NCBI RefSeq assembly: GCF_009903625.1
Contig: NZ_CP047569.1
Location: 2,644,501-2,708,500, forward strand
Direction: 5' to 3'
From: Microbulbifer sp. ALW1
GTDB lineage: Bacteria; Pseudomonadota; Gammaproteobacteria; Pseudomonadales; Cellvibrionaceae
Length of the DNA stretch: 64,000 nt
The notes below the pieces were generated by a model. It did not search any database, had not been told where the DNA came from, and saw nothing but the letters and a program-made list of their open reading frames with translations. Shown here piece after piece: positions 54,846-63,087 of the stretch (positions within the stretch are counted from its first letter, which is position 1; every line of letters begins with the position of its first letter). A program made the position numbers and the translations under genes.

Positions 54846-55534
54846 CAGTGCACACTCGCCATCTCTTCCATCTGCTCGCGATCAAGGATCTTGATACGAT
54901 GGGCGCTGGCGATTTCGATAATGCCCATGCCGGAGAGCTTGGCCAGTGCCCGGCTGACGGTTTCGATGGTGAGGCCCAGGTAGTCGGCAATATCCTGACG
55001 GCTCATCACGAGATCAATCTCGGTCTTGGTGATGCCGCACTGGCGCCGCTGGATCTGGTCGAGCAGGAAGCAGACGCGCTCGTGGGCTTTCTTCTGGCCC
55101 ATGGCGAAGAGGTGGTCCATGGCTTGAGCCAGCACGTTGCCGCCCATCATGCGCGCATTGCTTTTCAGTAGCGGGTACTGGTCGATGATTTCGAGGAGCG
55201 CGCGGCGCGGGAACATCTGTAGTTCGGTCGTGTTCAGGCAAACGACGCTGTACTCAAACTCATCGGTATTGGTAAAGCCAATATAGTCGCCGGAATAGGC
55301 GAAGGAGATGACCTGACGACGGCCTGCGCGGGACAGCCGCTCGATCATCAGGATGCCGGAGACCACTACGTATACGTTCTGGGCGGTGCTGTTCTGATGG
55401 ATCAGGTACTCACCGCCGGAGGCCCGGCGGCGCTGGCAGATCTGGGTTAGTCGACCAAGCTCTTCGTGTCCAAGTCCACGGAACATCTTGGAGTGGAAAA
55501 AGGTTTCAGGACTCTTCAGAGCGGTGGCTGTCAC
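54845..55534 (-). CDS. Crp/Fnr-family transcription regulator
   Basis: 229 residues. Cyclic-nucleotide-binding-type beta roll (~residues 15-130; 'GEYLIHQNSTAQNVYVVVSGILMIERLSRAGRRQVISFAYSGDYIGF'), a dimer helix, and a winged helix with an FNR-like recognition helix ('SRQDIADYLGLTIETVSRALAKLSGMGII'). The FNR-type N-terminal cysteine cluster is absent, so it is not an Fe-S oxygen sensor of the classical kind. Third gene from the end of the minus-strand run, probably controlling the catabolic genes here; an inverted repeat lies upstream at 55611-55634. Confidence 0.88.
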   Translation of the reverse strand: MTATALKSPETFFHSKMFRGLGHEELGRLTQICQRRRASGGEYLIHQNSTAQNVYVVVSGILMIERLSRAGRRQVISFAYSGDYIGFTNTDEFEYSVVCLNTTELQMFPRRALLEIIDQYPLLKSNARMMGGNVLAQAMDHLFAMGQKKAHERVCFLLDQIQRRQCGITKTEIDLVMSRQDIADYLGLTIETVSRALAKLSGMGIIEIASAHRIKILDREQMEEMASVH

Positions 55535-55610
55535 GTCATTTGCCTTGCTTATTGAAATGATTATGCCCAGATCTTATTGCCTATGACGCACGCTGTCTAC
55601 GAAGAAATTT

Positions 55611-55634
55611 TGTACGAATAAGTACGATCGTACA
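55611..55634. promoter_or_regulatory. Inverted repeat, candidate operator
   Basis: TGTACGA (55611-55617) and TCGTACA (55628-55634) form a perfect 7-bp inverted repeat with a 10-bp spacer. The spacer side also completes the palindrome GTACGATCGTAC (55622-55633). It lies between the flavin reductase stop and the Crp/Fnr start, about 80 bases before the latter. It does not look like a classical FNR or CRP box. Confidence 0.5.
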
Positions 55635-55644
55635 TGAGTAATTT

Positions 55645-56181
55645 TTAGGCAATTTGCGCGTAGCGGCCACGGTGGAACACCAGCGGGGCGTGTTCCTGGG
55701 TGCTCATCTCTCGTACTCGGCCTACCATGATCACGTGGTCGCCGCCGGCGTAGCGGTGCTCAACGCTGCACTCCAGCCGCGCGCAGTACTCTTCCAGCAG
55801 GGGGATACCCTGACCGTTATGGCGGTACGCTACCTGTCCAAAGCGATCGACTCCCTTGCGCGCAAATAGGGTGGAGAGGTCACTTTGTTCCTCGTTCAGC
55901 ACGTGAATGGCGAAGTGATCGCACTGATTGAAAGCGTCGAAGCAGCCCGCCTTCCGGTCAATACACCAGAGCACCAGTGGAGGGTCCAGAGACACGGAGT
56001 TGAAGCTGCTCGCGGTCATGCCGACTGGCTGGCCAGCCTGATCACGGGTGGTGACGATGGTAACGCCCGTAGCGAACTGGCCGAACACCTGGCGCAGTGC
56101 CAGTGCGTCGATCACGGCCGCAGGCTCAGGTTCCCGGCTCTTTGTGATCTCAACCGCCATGGCCTTTGCTTCACTCGACAT
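55645..56181 (-). CDS. Flavin reductase-domain protein
   Basis: 178 residues from ATG 56181, which lies 11 bases inside the end of the upstream gene. Typical flavin reductase-like FMN-binding fold: 'LRQVFGQFATGVTIVTT', 'PVGMTASSFNSVSLDPPLVLWCID', 'FAIHVLNEEQSDLSTLFAR', and 'GGDHVIMVGRV' near the end. Such proteins supply reduced flavin to two-component monooxygenases. No oxygenase component is visible in the window; the rubredoxin reductase two genes upstream is another electron-transfer protein. Confidence 0.88.
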   Translation of the reverse strand: MSSEAKAMAVEITKSREPEPAAVIDALALRQVFGQFATGVTIVTTRDQAGQPVGMTASSFNSVSLDPPLVLWCIDRKAGCFDAFNQCDHFAIHVLNEEQSDLSTLFARKGVDRFGQVAYRHNGQGIPLLEEYCARLECSVEHRYAGGDHVIMVGRVREMSTQEHAPLVFHRGRYAQIA

Positions 56182-57142
56182 ACTGTGCTCCCAATACCAG
56201 TTCGCCTTCTTCCCAGCGCAGAACGCCGAAGGTGGTGTACTGCTCTTTCTGTGACTGCATAAACTGCCAGGCACAGACAAGGGTGTAGTCCTCATCTACC
56301 TGGGTTTCGCGGGACCACAGCTTGAAGGCTTGTCCGAACACGTGGCGCACCGAATAGAGGTAGCGGCCGTAGGACATACCGTTGCCGAACATATCCGGGC
56401 CGTGGTATTGGTGGTGATTGCCATTGCGGGTGCGCATCGCGGTCCAGCGCGCGTTGACCACGCCCTTGATCTCAATGGTCTGCTCCGAATGCAGCAGGTT
56501 GATGGGCTTGTGGTGGATGGTGACTTCGTTATGACCCACCAGTTCCTGCTTGTCGTTATAGACCTCAAACTTGCCGGTGAATTTGCCCGCATGCTTGACC
56601 GGCAGGTTGAATGGGCGTTTGCCGTCCCTGCGTTCCTGCTCAAGGAATTGCGCAACGCGTTTTTGCGTCTTCGGGTTGGTCTCGTGATCGTCGGTCACAA
56701 TGTACAGGCCGTTGAATACACCTACCAGCGTATCTGCCTCGAATAGTTGAGACGAGTAAACCTGAATACCCAGGTCCGGAACCACGTGGTTCATGGTGCG
56801 AAGGTTTACATTCCAGCCAGGGGAGTAGTAGTTGGAGTCAACCAGCAGGCCGTAGGGGCGGCCACTGCCGACGAAGTCCGGGCCGGTATAGATGCGGTCC
56901 TGGTCGGAATCGATCACGCCAAACTTGAAAGGGCTGCCCAGTTCGAAGCGGTCGTTAAGCGGGCCGGTGGCGTCGAAGCGGGTCTGCATCCAATAGGTAG
57001 TACGGCCATCGGCGAATTCACTTGCGCGGGTTACCTTGTTGTAGCCCACGTGTGTACCGGTGGCCTCAAACAGAGATGGCATGCCATGCCATTCGCCCTC
57101 AATGGATTTCTGCCAGTTACTGGGTTGTTTGCTGTCGCTCAT
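56171..57142 (-). CDS. Beta-rich protein of unknown function in catabolic operon
   Basis: 323 residues from ATG 57142 (GGAAG seven bases upstream); an open extension to 57229 lacks an RBS. No signal peptide or membrane segment. Rich in beta-strand-like segments with many Trp/Tyr ('SIEGEWHGMPSLFEATG', 'YSPGWNVNLRTMNHVVPDLG', 'RWTAMRTRNGNHHQYHG'), reminiscent of a calycin/lipocalin-type barrel that binds a hydrophobic ligand; I do not recognise the family. Coupled to the flavin reductase by overlap and next to the rubredoxin reductase, so probably a pathway enzyme or carrier. Confidence 0.6.
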   Translation of the reverse strand: MSDSKQPSNWQKSIEGEWHGMPSLFEATGTHVGYNKVTRASEFADGRTTYWMQTRFDATGPLNDRFELGSPFKFGVIDSDQDRIYTGPDFVGSGRPYGLLVDSNYYSPGWNVNLRTMNHVVPDLGIQVYSSQLFEADTLVGVFNGLYIVTDDHETNPKTQKRVAQFLEQERRDGKRPFNLPVKHAGKFTGKFEVYNDKQELVGHNEVTIHHKPINLLHSEQTIEIKGVVNARWTAMRTRNGNHHQYHGPDMFGNGMSYGRYLYSVRHVFGQAFKLWSRETQVDEDYTLVCAWQFMQSQKEQYTTFGVLRWEEGELVLGAQYVE

Positions 57143-57225
57143 GGTGTCTTCCGTTCGAGAATTCGAATTTGCTTTTCGCATGGGGCACACGTTACCGCGC
57201 GCCCGCTCTGAGGCCTTGTCAATTA

Positions 57226-58707
57226 TCAAATCTGCAGCAGTGCCGGGACTTGCTCCGTGAGCCGGGAGGCTTCACTGGTGGCATCGCCACATAATGCAAA
57301 CCCCTGCAGGGTGCCCTGGCTGTCAACGAAAATAGCGTGCACGCCACGCGCATCGGCGCGCAGAATCTCCCAGTTGCCGGAAATCCAGGGACGAGCCGGG
57401 GAGACGGTGACCGGGCACAATGTTGTCTTGATCGACACCGGCATCGCACCATAGTGTACTGCCGTCGGGTTGCCGCTTAGTGTGTGTGCCAAAGCGCGAG
57501 CACCGGCGAGGAGAGGGGCTACGTAACACAGATTGCGACCGTCCACCTCGGCACAGTCTCCGAGGGCGAATATGTTCTTTGCGCTGGTCTGCAGGTAACG
57601 GTCAGTTACGATACCGCGTGCCACTTTGAGCCCGGCTTTCTCGGCGAGTTGTGTTCGGGCACGTACACCGATGGCAGAGATGGCGCGGTCACAGCGAACC
57701 TGTTCACCGTTCTCCAGTGTTGCGAGAAGTTGCCCCTGGCTATGCTCCAGTCGTGTTACTCGCGTCTCCAGGTGGAATTGCACTCCAGCCGCTTCCAGGC
57801 GTTGTTGCACCAGCTGGCCAGCAGGAGCTGGCAGTAGTGTCGCGAGCACGCCGTTTTGTGGCTCGACAACGTGGACGTTGAAGCCGGACTGGATCAGGTC
57901 GTTGGCGTATTCGCACCCAATCAGTCCGCCACCGATAATGAGTACCGAGCGTGCACCGGTACTGGCGGTGTAAAAACGCTGGAAATCCTGCAGGTCATTG
58001 ATGGGTACTGCGGCACCGCCAGCATCGCCCTCGGTGGGAGCGGTAATGGTATCGGCACCCACGGCGAGCACCAGTTTCGCATAGGAAAGTTGTTGCGTGC
58101 GGCCAGCGCACTCCAGGGTAACCTGCTGCTCGGCACTGTTGATTTCCAGCACGCGCGTGAAGGTAAGTATTTGCGCGGCAAGGGACATGGCCATGGTGCG
58201 CGCATCGCTGGTCATCAAATCCTGAGGTGTGCGCTGTTTTTGAAACGCAGTGCTCAGCTGTGGTTTGGAGTAGTAGGCCCCGTCGTCCGCGCTGATCATG
58301 ATCAGTGGTGTTTGCGTATCCTGCTTGCGGAACTCCCGGGCCAGGTTGTAGCCCGCAAGGCCGGTACCGATGATGACGATGGGGGCGCGACTGCTATCGA
58401 TGTTGCTGCTGATATCCATTGCGGGCGCAACGGGTGCGGCAACTGCATCGGCAGGTACCGCCTGAGCCTCGGCCATGTCAGCGGCTTGTGCGGTTTCCGT
58501 AGGCTCTTCGGTAGGTGCGTCGTTGGACTCAATGGTGCGCACTTCGACCATTTCGAAGTCGCTCTTGCCGACACCGCACTCGGGGCACAGCCAGTCACTG
58601 GGGATATCTTCCCAGCGTGTCCCGGGGGCAATGCCTTCTTCCGGGGCACCTTTCTGCTCGTCGTAAACCCAGCCGCAAACCAGGCATTCCCACACTCGAT
58701 ACTGCAT
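57226..58707 (-). CDS. Rubredoxin-rubredoxin reductase fusion
   Basis: 493 residues. Residues 1-55 are rubredoxin with Cys8-x2-Cys11 and Cys41-x2-Cys44 binding one iron ('[10 protein letters not shown]', '[14 protein letters not shown]'). An Ala/Pro/Glu-rich linker follows (~58-105), then an FAD/NAD(P)H oxidoreductase with two dinucleotide-binding loops ('[17 protein letters not shown]' at ~110 and '[13 protein letters not shown]') and the FAD motif '[13 protein letters not shown]'. It passes electrons from NAD(P)H to its own rubredoxin, typically for a hydroxylase or an oxygen-detoxifying enzyme. In most bacteria these are separate genes. Usual partner AlkB is not in the window. Confidence 0.92.
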   Translation of the reverse strand: MQYRVWECLVCGWVYDEQKGAPEEGIAPGTRWEDIPSDWLCPECGVGKSDFEMVEVRTIESNDAPTEEPTETAQAADMAEAQAVPADAVAAPVAPAMDISSNIDSSRAPIVIIGTGLAGYNLAREFRKQDTQTPLIMISADDGAYYSKPQLSTAFQKQRTPQDLMTSDARTMAMSLAAQILTFTRVLEINSAEQQVTLECAGRTQQLSYAKLVLAVGADTITAPTEGDAGGAAVPINDLQDFQRFYTASTGARSVLIIGGGLIGCEYANDLIQSGFNVHVVEPQNGVLATLLPAPAGQLVQQRLEAAGVQFHLETRVTRLEHSQGQLLATLENGEQVRCDRAISAIGVRARTQLAEKAGLKVARGIVTDRYLQTSAKNIFALGDCAEVDGRNLCYVAPLLAGARALAHTLSGNPTAVHYGAMPVSIKTTLCPVTVSPARPWISGNWEILRADARGVHAIFVDSQGTLQGFALCGDATSEASRLTEQVPALLQI

Positions 58708-58734
58708 AGCGTTACTTCCTAAAATCTTTCCAAC

Positions 58735-59720
58735 TTATTTATTTTTGACCGTCGCGAATTGAGCGTGATGTCGTTGGATCATCGCACTCAAATGATCTGC
58801 GTTTTCGTGACGCAGATGCACAGAGAGAAATTTGGTGAGAAGGCTTCCCAGTAAATCTCGAGCTGCTTCCGGATTATCTACCGGGTAATCCAGAAATCCA
58901 CGCCCGGTGCACTCATCGAAAGGGTTGCAGACCGTGAAGTGATTTGCCTGCTTCAGAATGCAAAGCCAGTTTTTGCCGTTATTGTTGGCAACCACACGGG
59001 AGAAAGTCTGTTCAATGCGATTGCTGCAATCATCATGTGATGGGTTATTTTCACCATAGCGCCTGCTGCTTGCCGCAATACAGCCATCGCGGTCGCCACC
59101 AGCGATCAGCAGTGGAATGTCTGCAGCGGGCGCCAGTAAAGTGTCCGCCTCCCAGCCGAGAGCCGTTGCCGCACCGGTGTGTGCGCCATAGCTGAAGGTG
59201 GCGCGCAAGCCCGGCAGCCACTCACGGCGACCATTGATCAGTGCGACGGTACCGCCCGCAGAATGACCACCCAGGGCCAGATGGTCCAGGTCTAGCCTGT
59301 CAGCGAGGAGTCCCGATGCATTGAGAGCGCGCAATTTTTGTAACAGAGCTGGCAGCAACACTGCCGAGGGCTTTTGCCGTAGTTTTCTGGTTTTAGTGCC
59401 GCGATATCAATGCCCGGGGTTAGGCTTACGCAGCCGGGCATCTCCTCGGCGATCAGGTATGGAATCGCGGTGACTATACCTTGTGCTGCAAATTGTGCCG
59501 CTAGCCACCCGTAACTGCTCGGCTCAACGTTTACGCCTGGCAGAAAGATAGCAACGGGAAAGGGCGCCTGTTCAGCACTGCTCGGGACTTGGCCGGTGTT
59601 CCGCTCAAGATCTGAATTGGCAAAAGTGGCAGGGTAGTAGATTTTGAGCGTGGCAGTGTCATACGGACTTTGTAGGCCCGGTACGCGGAAGCTACTAAAA
59701 AATGCGCGGGTAGTGGGCAT
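58735..59720 (-). pseudogene. Chlorophyllase-like alpha/beta hydrolase, frameshifted
   Basis: Two overlapping frames together encode one hydrolase of ~325 residues. The first (59720 down to ~59371) has 'FPVAIFLPGVNVEPSSYGWLA' and 'IVTAIPYLI'. The second (to 58735) has 'LDLDHLALGGHSAGGTVAL' with the Gly-His-Ser-Ala-Gly nucleophile, and 'LLIAGGDRDG'. They join after 'PENYGKSP' if one C is added to the CCC run (GGG at 59368-59370 on the plus strand), giving 'KSPSAVLLPALLQKL'. Either an inactivated gene or a sequence error. It lies 27 bases before the rubredoxin reductase gene, in the same operon. Confidence 0.75.
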
Positions 59721-59858
59721 GATCCTGACTTGGCCTGTAGTTGTGACGATGACCAAAGGATATTGGGCTGCTCATCCAGACGTATGACAATTGTCAATAA
59801 GAAAAGCAGGCGGTTGCGCGACAAATCCTGGCAAAGAATTTGGCGCAACCTGGTGTTA

Positions 59859-60473
59859 TCAGGCCTCCAGATGCTGCCAGATCTTGGCCTGAAATGGTGC
59901 CTCGTGAACTTGCCCTTCAAGGCCGCGAGGGTCCAGCGCGTGGCGGCGATCGCAGAGTGGAGAAAGGCGGGTGCCGCGGGCGGTGAGGGTGCGGACTGCG
60001 TCGCCGTTGCGGTAGAGCACGGTGTGGCGGACCCGCTGGCCTGGGGCAGTGAGCATGATGAAATCTGGCTCCATATAGACATTGCAGGCCGCGTCGAGTT
60101 GACGGGCATTGAAGGTCAGTAAGCCGACGCCGCCGGAAACGCCCACATTCTCGTAGGCGCCGGGTCCAAGGGAGTCGAAAACCAGCAGGTCATTTTCCAT
60201 GCGGCCGGTAAACGTCTTGGCAACGGCGTCGCGGCCGCGGATGTGTACATTGGTAAGCTTTAGTGTGTAGCCGTCAAAATCCAGATACACCAGATTATCA
60301 AAGGGGCTGGGGCCCGGTGTTCCACTGCCGGCGGTGGTGTCGTCCTCCAGCGGGCGGCCATCCAGGTGAAAGAGCTCCACCTGGTCGTGCCAGATACCAC
60401 GCATAAGCATCAGGTTGTAGCCCACAGAGCCAACGGGGAAGGTCGGGTACTGCTTGTCGTTGTGGTTGGTCAT
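59859..60473 (-). CDS. Beta-rich protein of unknown function, first gene of catabolic operon
   Basis: 204 residues from ATG 60473, with GGAGC about 9 bases upstream. Segments such as 'GSVGYNLMLMRGIWHDQVELFHLDGRPLEDD', 'DGYTLKLTNVHIRG' and 'TFTGRMENDLLVFDSLGPGAYENVG' suggest a beta barrel or sandwich. No signal peptide, no family recognised. It heads the minus-strand run and is divergent from the SDR gene; it may be related in fold to the 323-residue protein at 56171-57142, as both have the feel of ligand-binding barrels. Confidence 0.6.
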   Translation of the reverse strand: MTNHNDKQYPTFPVGSVGYNLMLMRGIWHDQVELFHLDGRPLEDDTTAGSGTPGPSPFDNLVYLDFDGYTLKLTNVHIRGRDAVAKTFTGRMENDLLVFDSLGPGAYENVGVSGGVGLLTFNARQLDAACNVYMEPDFIMLTAPGQRVRHTVLYRNGDAVRTLTARGTRLSPLCDRRHALDPRGLEGQVHEAPFQAKIWQHLEA

Positions 60474-60627
60474 GTAGGTTGCTCCTATTGGCGACTGATT
60501 GCACATTTTCATCACTTTGCGCACTCGGAATTAGACATATATCAATAATCCAAAGTGAAAACATGGTGCGATCACATCCCTAGTCAGGCGTGATAACAAC
60601 GAGTCAAGGGTGTTTAAGGAGAATCGA

Positions 60628-61431
60628 ATGAAGACGGTCGTGATAACGGGAAGTACACGAGGTATCGGGCGAGGCCTCGCGGAAAATTTTTTGAAGGAGG
60701 AGTGTCGGGTTGTGGTGAGCGGCCGCAGCCGGGAGGCGGTCGAGCGGGTGGCGCAGGAGCTTGATGGCAAGTACCCGGGGCGTGTTGCCGGTCGGCATTG
60801 CGATATAACCTCGGCTTCAGATGTGCAGGCACTTTGGGATACCGCTTGTGGGGCCTTTGGGTGTGTTGATATCTGGATCAATAATGCGGGCATGAGTATC
60901 GCGCGCAAACCGCTGTCGGAGCAGGCGGTCGGTGATCTGGAAAAGATTGTTGCCACAAACCTCACCGGCTTGTTGATTGCCAATAAGGTGGTGCTGGCAG
61001 AAATGCTGAAAGCCGACGGTGGGCAGATCTGGAATATGGAAGGCTTTGGCAGTAACGGGCAGTGTGCTCCGGGTATGGTTGCCTATGGCGCGACCAAGCG
61101 TGCCTTGAATTACATTAATGCCAGCTTGCAGAAGGAAATTAAAGGCAGCCGTGTTCAGGTGAACACCCTGAGCCCTGGAATCGTGGTGACCGATCTGTTG
61201 GTAGGCGATTACGACTTGTCATCTGAGGAGTGGCGGAAGACCAAGAAGATCCTCAATATTCTCGGCGATACGGTAGAGACGGTAACTCCTTTCCTTGTTG
61301 AGGGTGTCCTGAAGGCGAAGAAATCCGGCACGCGGGTTGCTTGGCTGACCACGCCAAAGGCATTTGTGCGTTTTCTGACTGCCGGGTTCAACAAGCGTGA
61401 CCTGTTTGTCGAGCACGAGGCGCAAGCGTAA
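60628..61431 (+). CDS. Short-chain dehydrogenase/reductase
   Basis: 267 residues from ATG 60628 behind AAGGAG; an earlier GTG at 60610 precedes the RBS and is unlikely. Classical SDR: cofactor loop T-G-S-T-R-G-I-G (residues 7-14), 'NNAGMS', catalytic Tyr153-x3-Lys157 ('YGATK') and 'SPGIVVTDLL'. The Arg after the loop in 'SGRSRE' suggests NADP(H). Divergent from the beta-rich protein at 60473, so the two share the 154-bp promoter region. Confidence 0.9.
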   Translation: MKTVVITGSTRGIGRGLAENFLKEECRVVVSGRSREAVERVAQELDGKYPGRVAGRHCDITSASDVQALWDTACGAFGCVDIWINNAGMSIARKPLSEQAVGDLEKIVATNLTGLLIANKVVLAEMLKADGGQIWNMEGFGSNGQCAPGMVAYGATKRALNYINASLQKEIKGSRVQVNTLSPGIVVTDLLVGDYDLSSEEWRKTKKILNILGDTVETVTPFLVEGVLKAKKSGTRVAWLTTPKAFVRFLTAGFNKRDLFVEHEAQA

Positions 61432-61470
61432 ACGGTTACCGCCTTGCCCAATATGTTGGGTTTTACTCAC

Positions 61471-61499
61471 AAAAAAAGAGGCCGGAGGCCTCTTTTTTT
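61471..61499. terminator. Bidirectional Rho-independent terminator
   Basis: A perfect 13-bp stem (seven A, GAGGCC, loop GGA, GGCCTC, seven T) lies between the convergent SDR and MFS genes and works on both strands. Confidence 0.92.
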
Positions 61500-61519
61500 G
61501 TATCTGCTCTGCTGGGTTT

Positions 61520-62857
61520 TCAAGCGCTACTGGGGTTCGGGTTGGTATTGGCGAGGACTTGTGTGTCCCCTTTTTCTTTCCCTATAAACATCGCCCAGGT
61601 GAGAACCGCGAGCGCAACAACGGAGAAGAATACGAAGGGACCGGACGGGCGCCAGGCATCAAACAGGTAGCCACCAATAACACTGGCCACCAGAATGCCT
61701 ACCGCCCCGCTCAGGGTGAAAAACCCGATTACCGCCCCTCGCTGACGCTCCGGCGCCTGCTGATTGATAAGCACCCCGCTGGTAATAATGCAGCTGATTT
61801 CGCCGAGCCCGATCAGTACCGCGCAAAAGATCATGGCAGGTGAGAAGGGGTCGTAAATAAACAGGGTCGAGCCATAGCCTATCGCAGAAATCAGCAGGGC
61901 GACCCGCAGCGCGACCAGACGATTGATTTTATCCGCAAGAATACCGAAGACCGGTGCTCCCAGAAGGGCGCAGCCCTGGGCAATACCGACAATCATGCCC
62001 GCGCGGGCCAGTGCGTCTGCGCGGCTCATACCCAGTTGCGAGGTTCCGTAGTTGGTGACCCATAGGGTGAAAAAAGTCCCGACGATCATCAGGTTGCCGC
62101 GGGCCACAAAGGACGCGCCGTAGGCCAGGGCGATGGCCGGGTCTTTGCCAGAGCGCAGGCCTGCACGGGTAATTTCCCACAGGCTTTCGCTGTGCTCGCT
62201 ATCGGTGTTGGCGTCGGCCCCTTTCTTGAGGCCAAAAAACATCACAATGCCGGTAATGGCGGTGACGATGGCTACCAGGGAGTAGGTCCAAAGCCCGGCT
62301 TCTTTCGCGGTGGCGCCACCATTCTGAAAAATCGCGGGCAGCTGCAACAGGAAGAAGACGCTGACCATGGCGCCGAAGCCATTCATTACGCCCTGCAGGC
62401 CGGTAGCGCGGCCGCGGCTGGTGTTGGCTGCGTAGTCACCAACCAGGGTGACAATACAGGTGGTTACAGCGGCAAGACCGACGGAGTAAAGTAGGCGGAA
62501 TGCGAGCAGCCCGTTCAGGGTGTCGGCGTGGGGGTATAGCGCTATGCCCGCGGCCATCACCAGGAACCCGAGCCCCGTTACCGGACGCCGACCCAGTCGA
62601 TCAGAGAGGGGGCCGAATATGGCGACCGCAATAATGATGACGATCTCTGCCCAGAAGTTCAGCAGGCCGCTGACGACGCCGTGTCGCTCCTGTTCAATAC
62701 CCAGAAATTCCGTGAGCAGAAACGGTTGGCTCTGTGGAATAAAAGAGGCGAACAGAATGGTCGCGAAGCAGGAGAAATAGAAAGTGACGAGGTTGCCGCC
62801 GCTTACCGCGGGGTTAAGTTCGATGCCGAGAAATCGGCGCCCGGTTTGTTGGCTCAT
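61520..62857 (-). CDS. MFS transporter
   Basis: 445 residues with twelve predicted membrane helices and the MFS motif A 'GPLSDRLGRRP' in the loop between helices 2 and 3; a related 'GILADKINRL' occurs in the second half. Central cytoplasmic loop ~residues 200-225. It likely imports or exports the substrate of the surrounding catabolic genes; the substrate cannot be read from the sequence. Divergent from the nitrilase-family gene at 63088. Confidence 0.9.
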   Translation of the reverse strand: MSQQTGRRFLGIELNPAVSGGNLVTFYFSCFATILFASFIPQSQPFLLTEFLGIEQERHGVVSGLLNFWAEIVIIIAVAIFGPLSDRLGRRPVTGLGFLVMAAGIALYPHADTLNGLLAFRLLYSVGLAAVTTCIVTLVGDYAANTSRGRATGLQGVMNGFGAMVSVFFLLQLPAIFQNGGATAKEAGLWTYSLVAIVTAITGIVMFFGLKKGADANTDSEHSESLWEITRAGLRSGKDPAIALAYGASFVARGNLMIVGTFFTLWVTNYGTSQLGMSRADALARAGMIVGIAQGCALLGAPVFGILADKINRLVALRVALLISAIGYGSTLFIYDPFSPAMIFCAVLIGLGEISCIITSGVLINQQAPERQRGAVIGFFTLSGAVGILVASVIGGYLFDAWRPSGPFVFFSVVALAVLTWAMFIGKEKGDTQVLANTNPNPSSA

Positions 62858-62945
62858 GGTGCTTTTCCGTTAACGGCTTGAGGGGCCGGTTCTGTTTATT
62901 TGGGCGATTGCCGTGTTCTTATCGATACCTCTTACGTTCACTATA

Positions 62946-62976
62946 TTGATCTGGATTCTTGCGGAAAAGATATAAT
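62946..62976 (+). promoter_or_regulatory. Possible promoter for the nitrilase-family gene
   Basis: A perfect TATAAT at 62971-62976, with TTGATC 19 bases upstream at 62946-62951, in the 230-bp divergent region between the MFS and nitrilase genes. The spacer is longer than ideal. Confidence 0.4.
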
Positions 62977-63087
62977 GACCGTATTTTATAACAAATGCTA
63001 CCGCGCATGCCCGTGCGGCTAGAAAAGAAGAAAGTAGTAAGTAAAGAGATACAAAGTACAGAGATATAGGGAAGCAGGAGAATGCCC

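Noticed and set aside
57856..58722. A 288-residue plus-strand open frame opposite the rubredoxin reductase
   Set aside because: Antisense shadow in GC-rich DNA; the minus frame has the full rubredoxin and FAD motifs.
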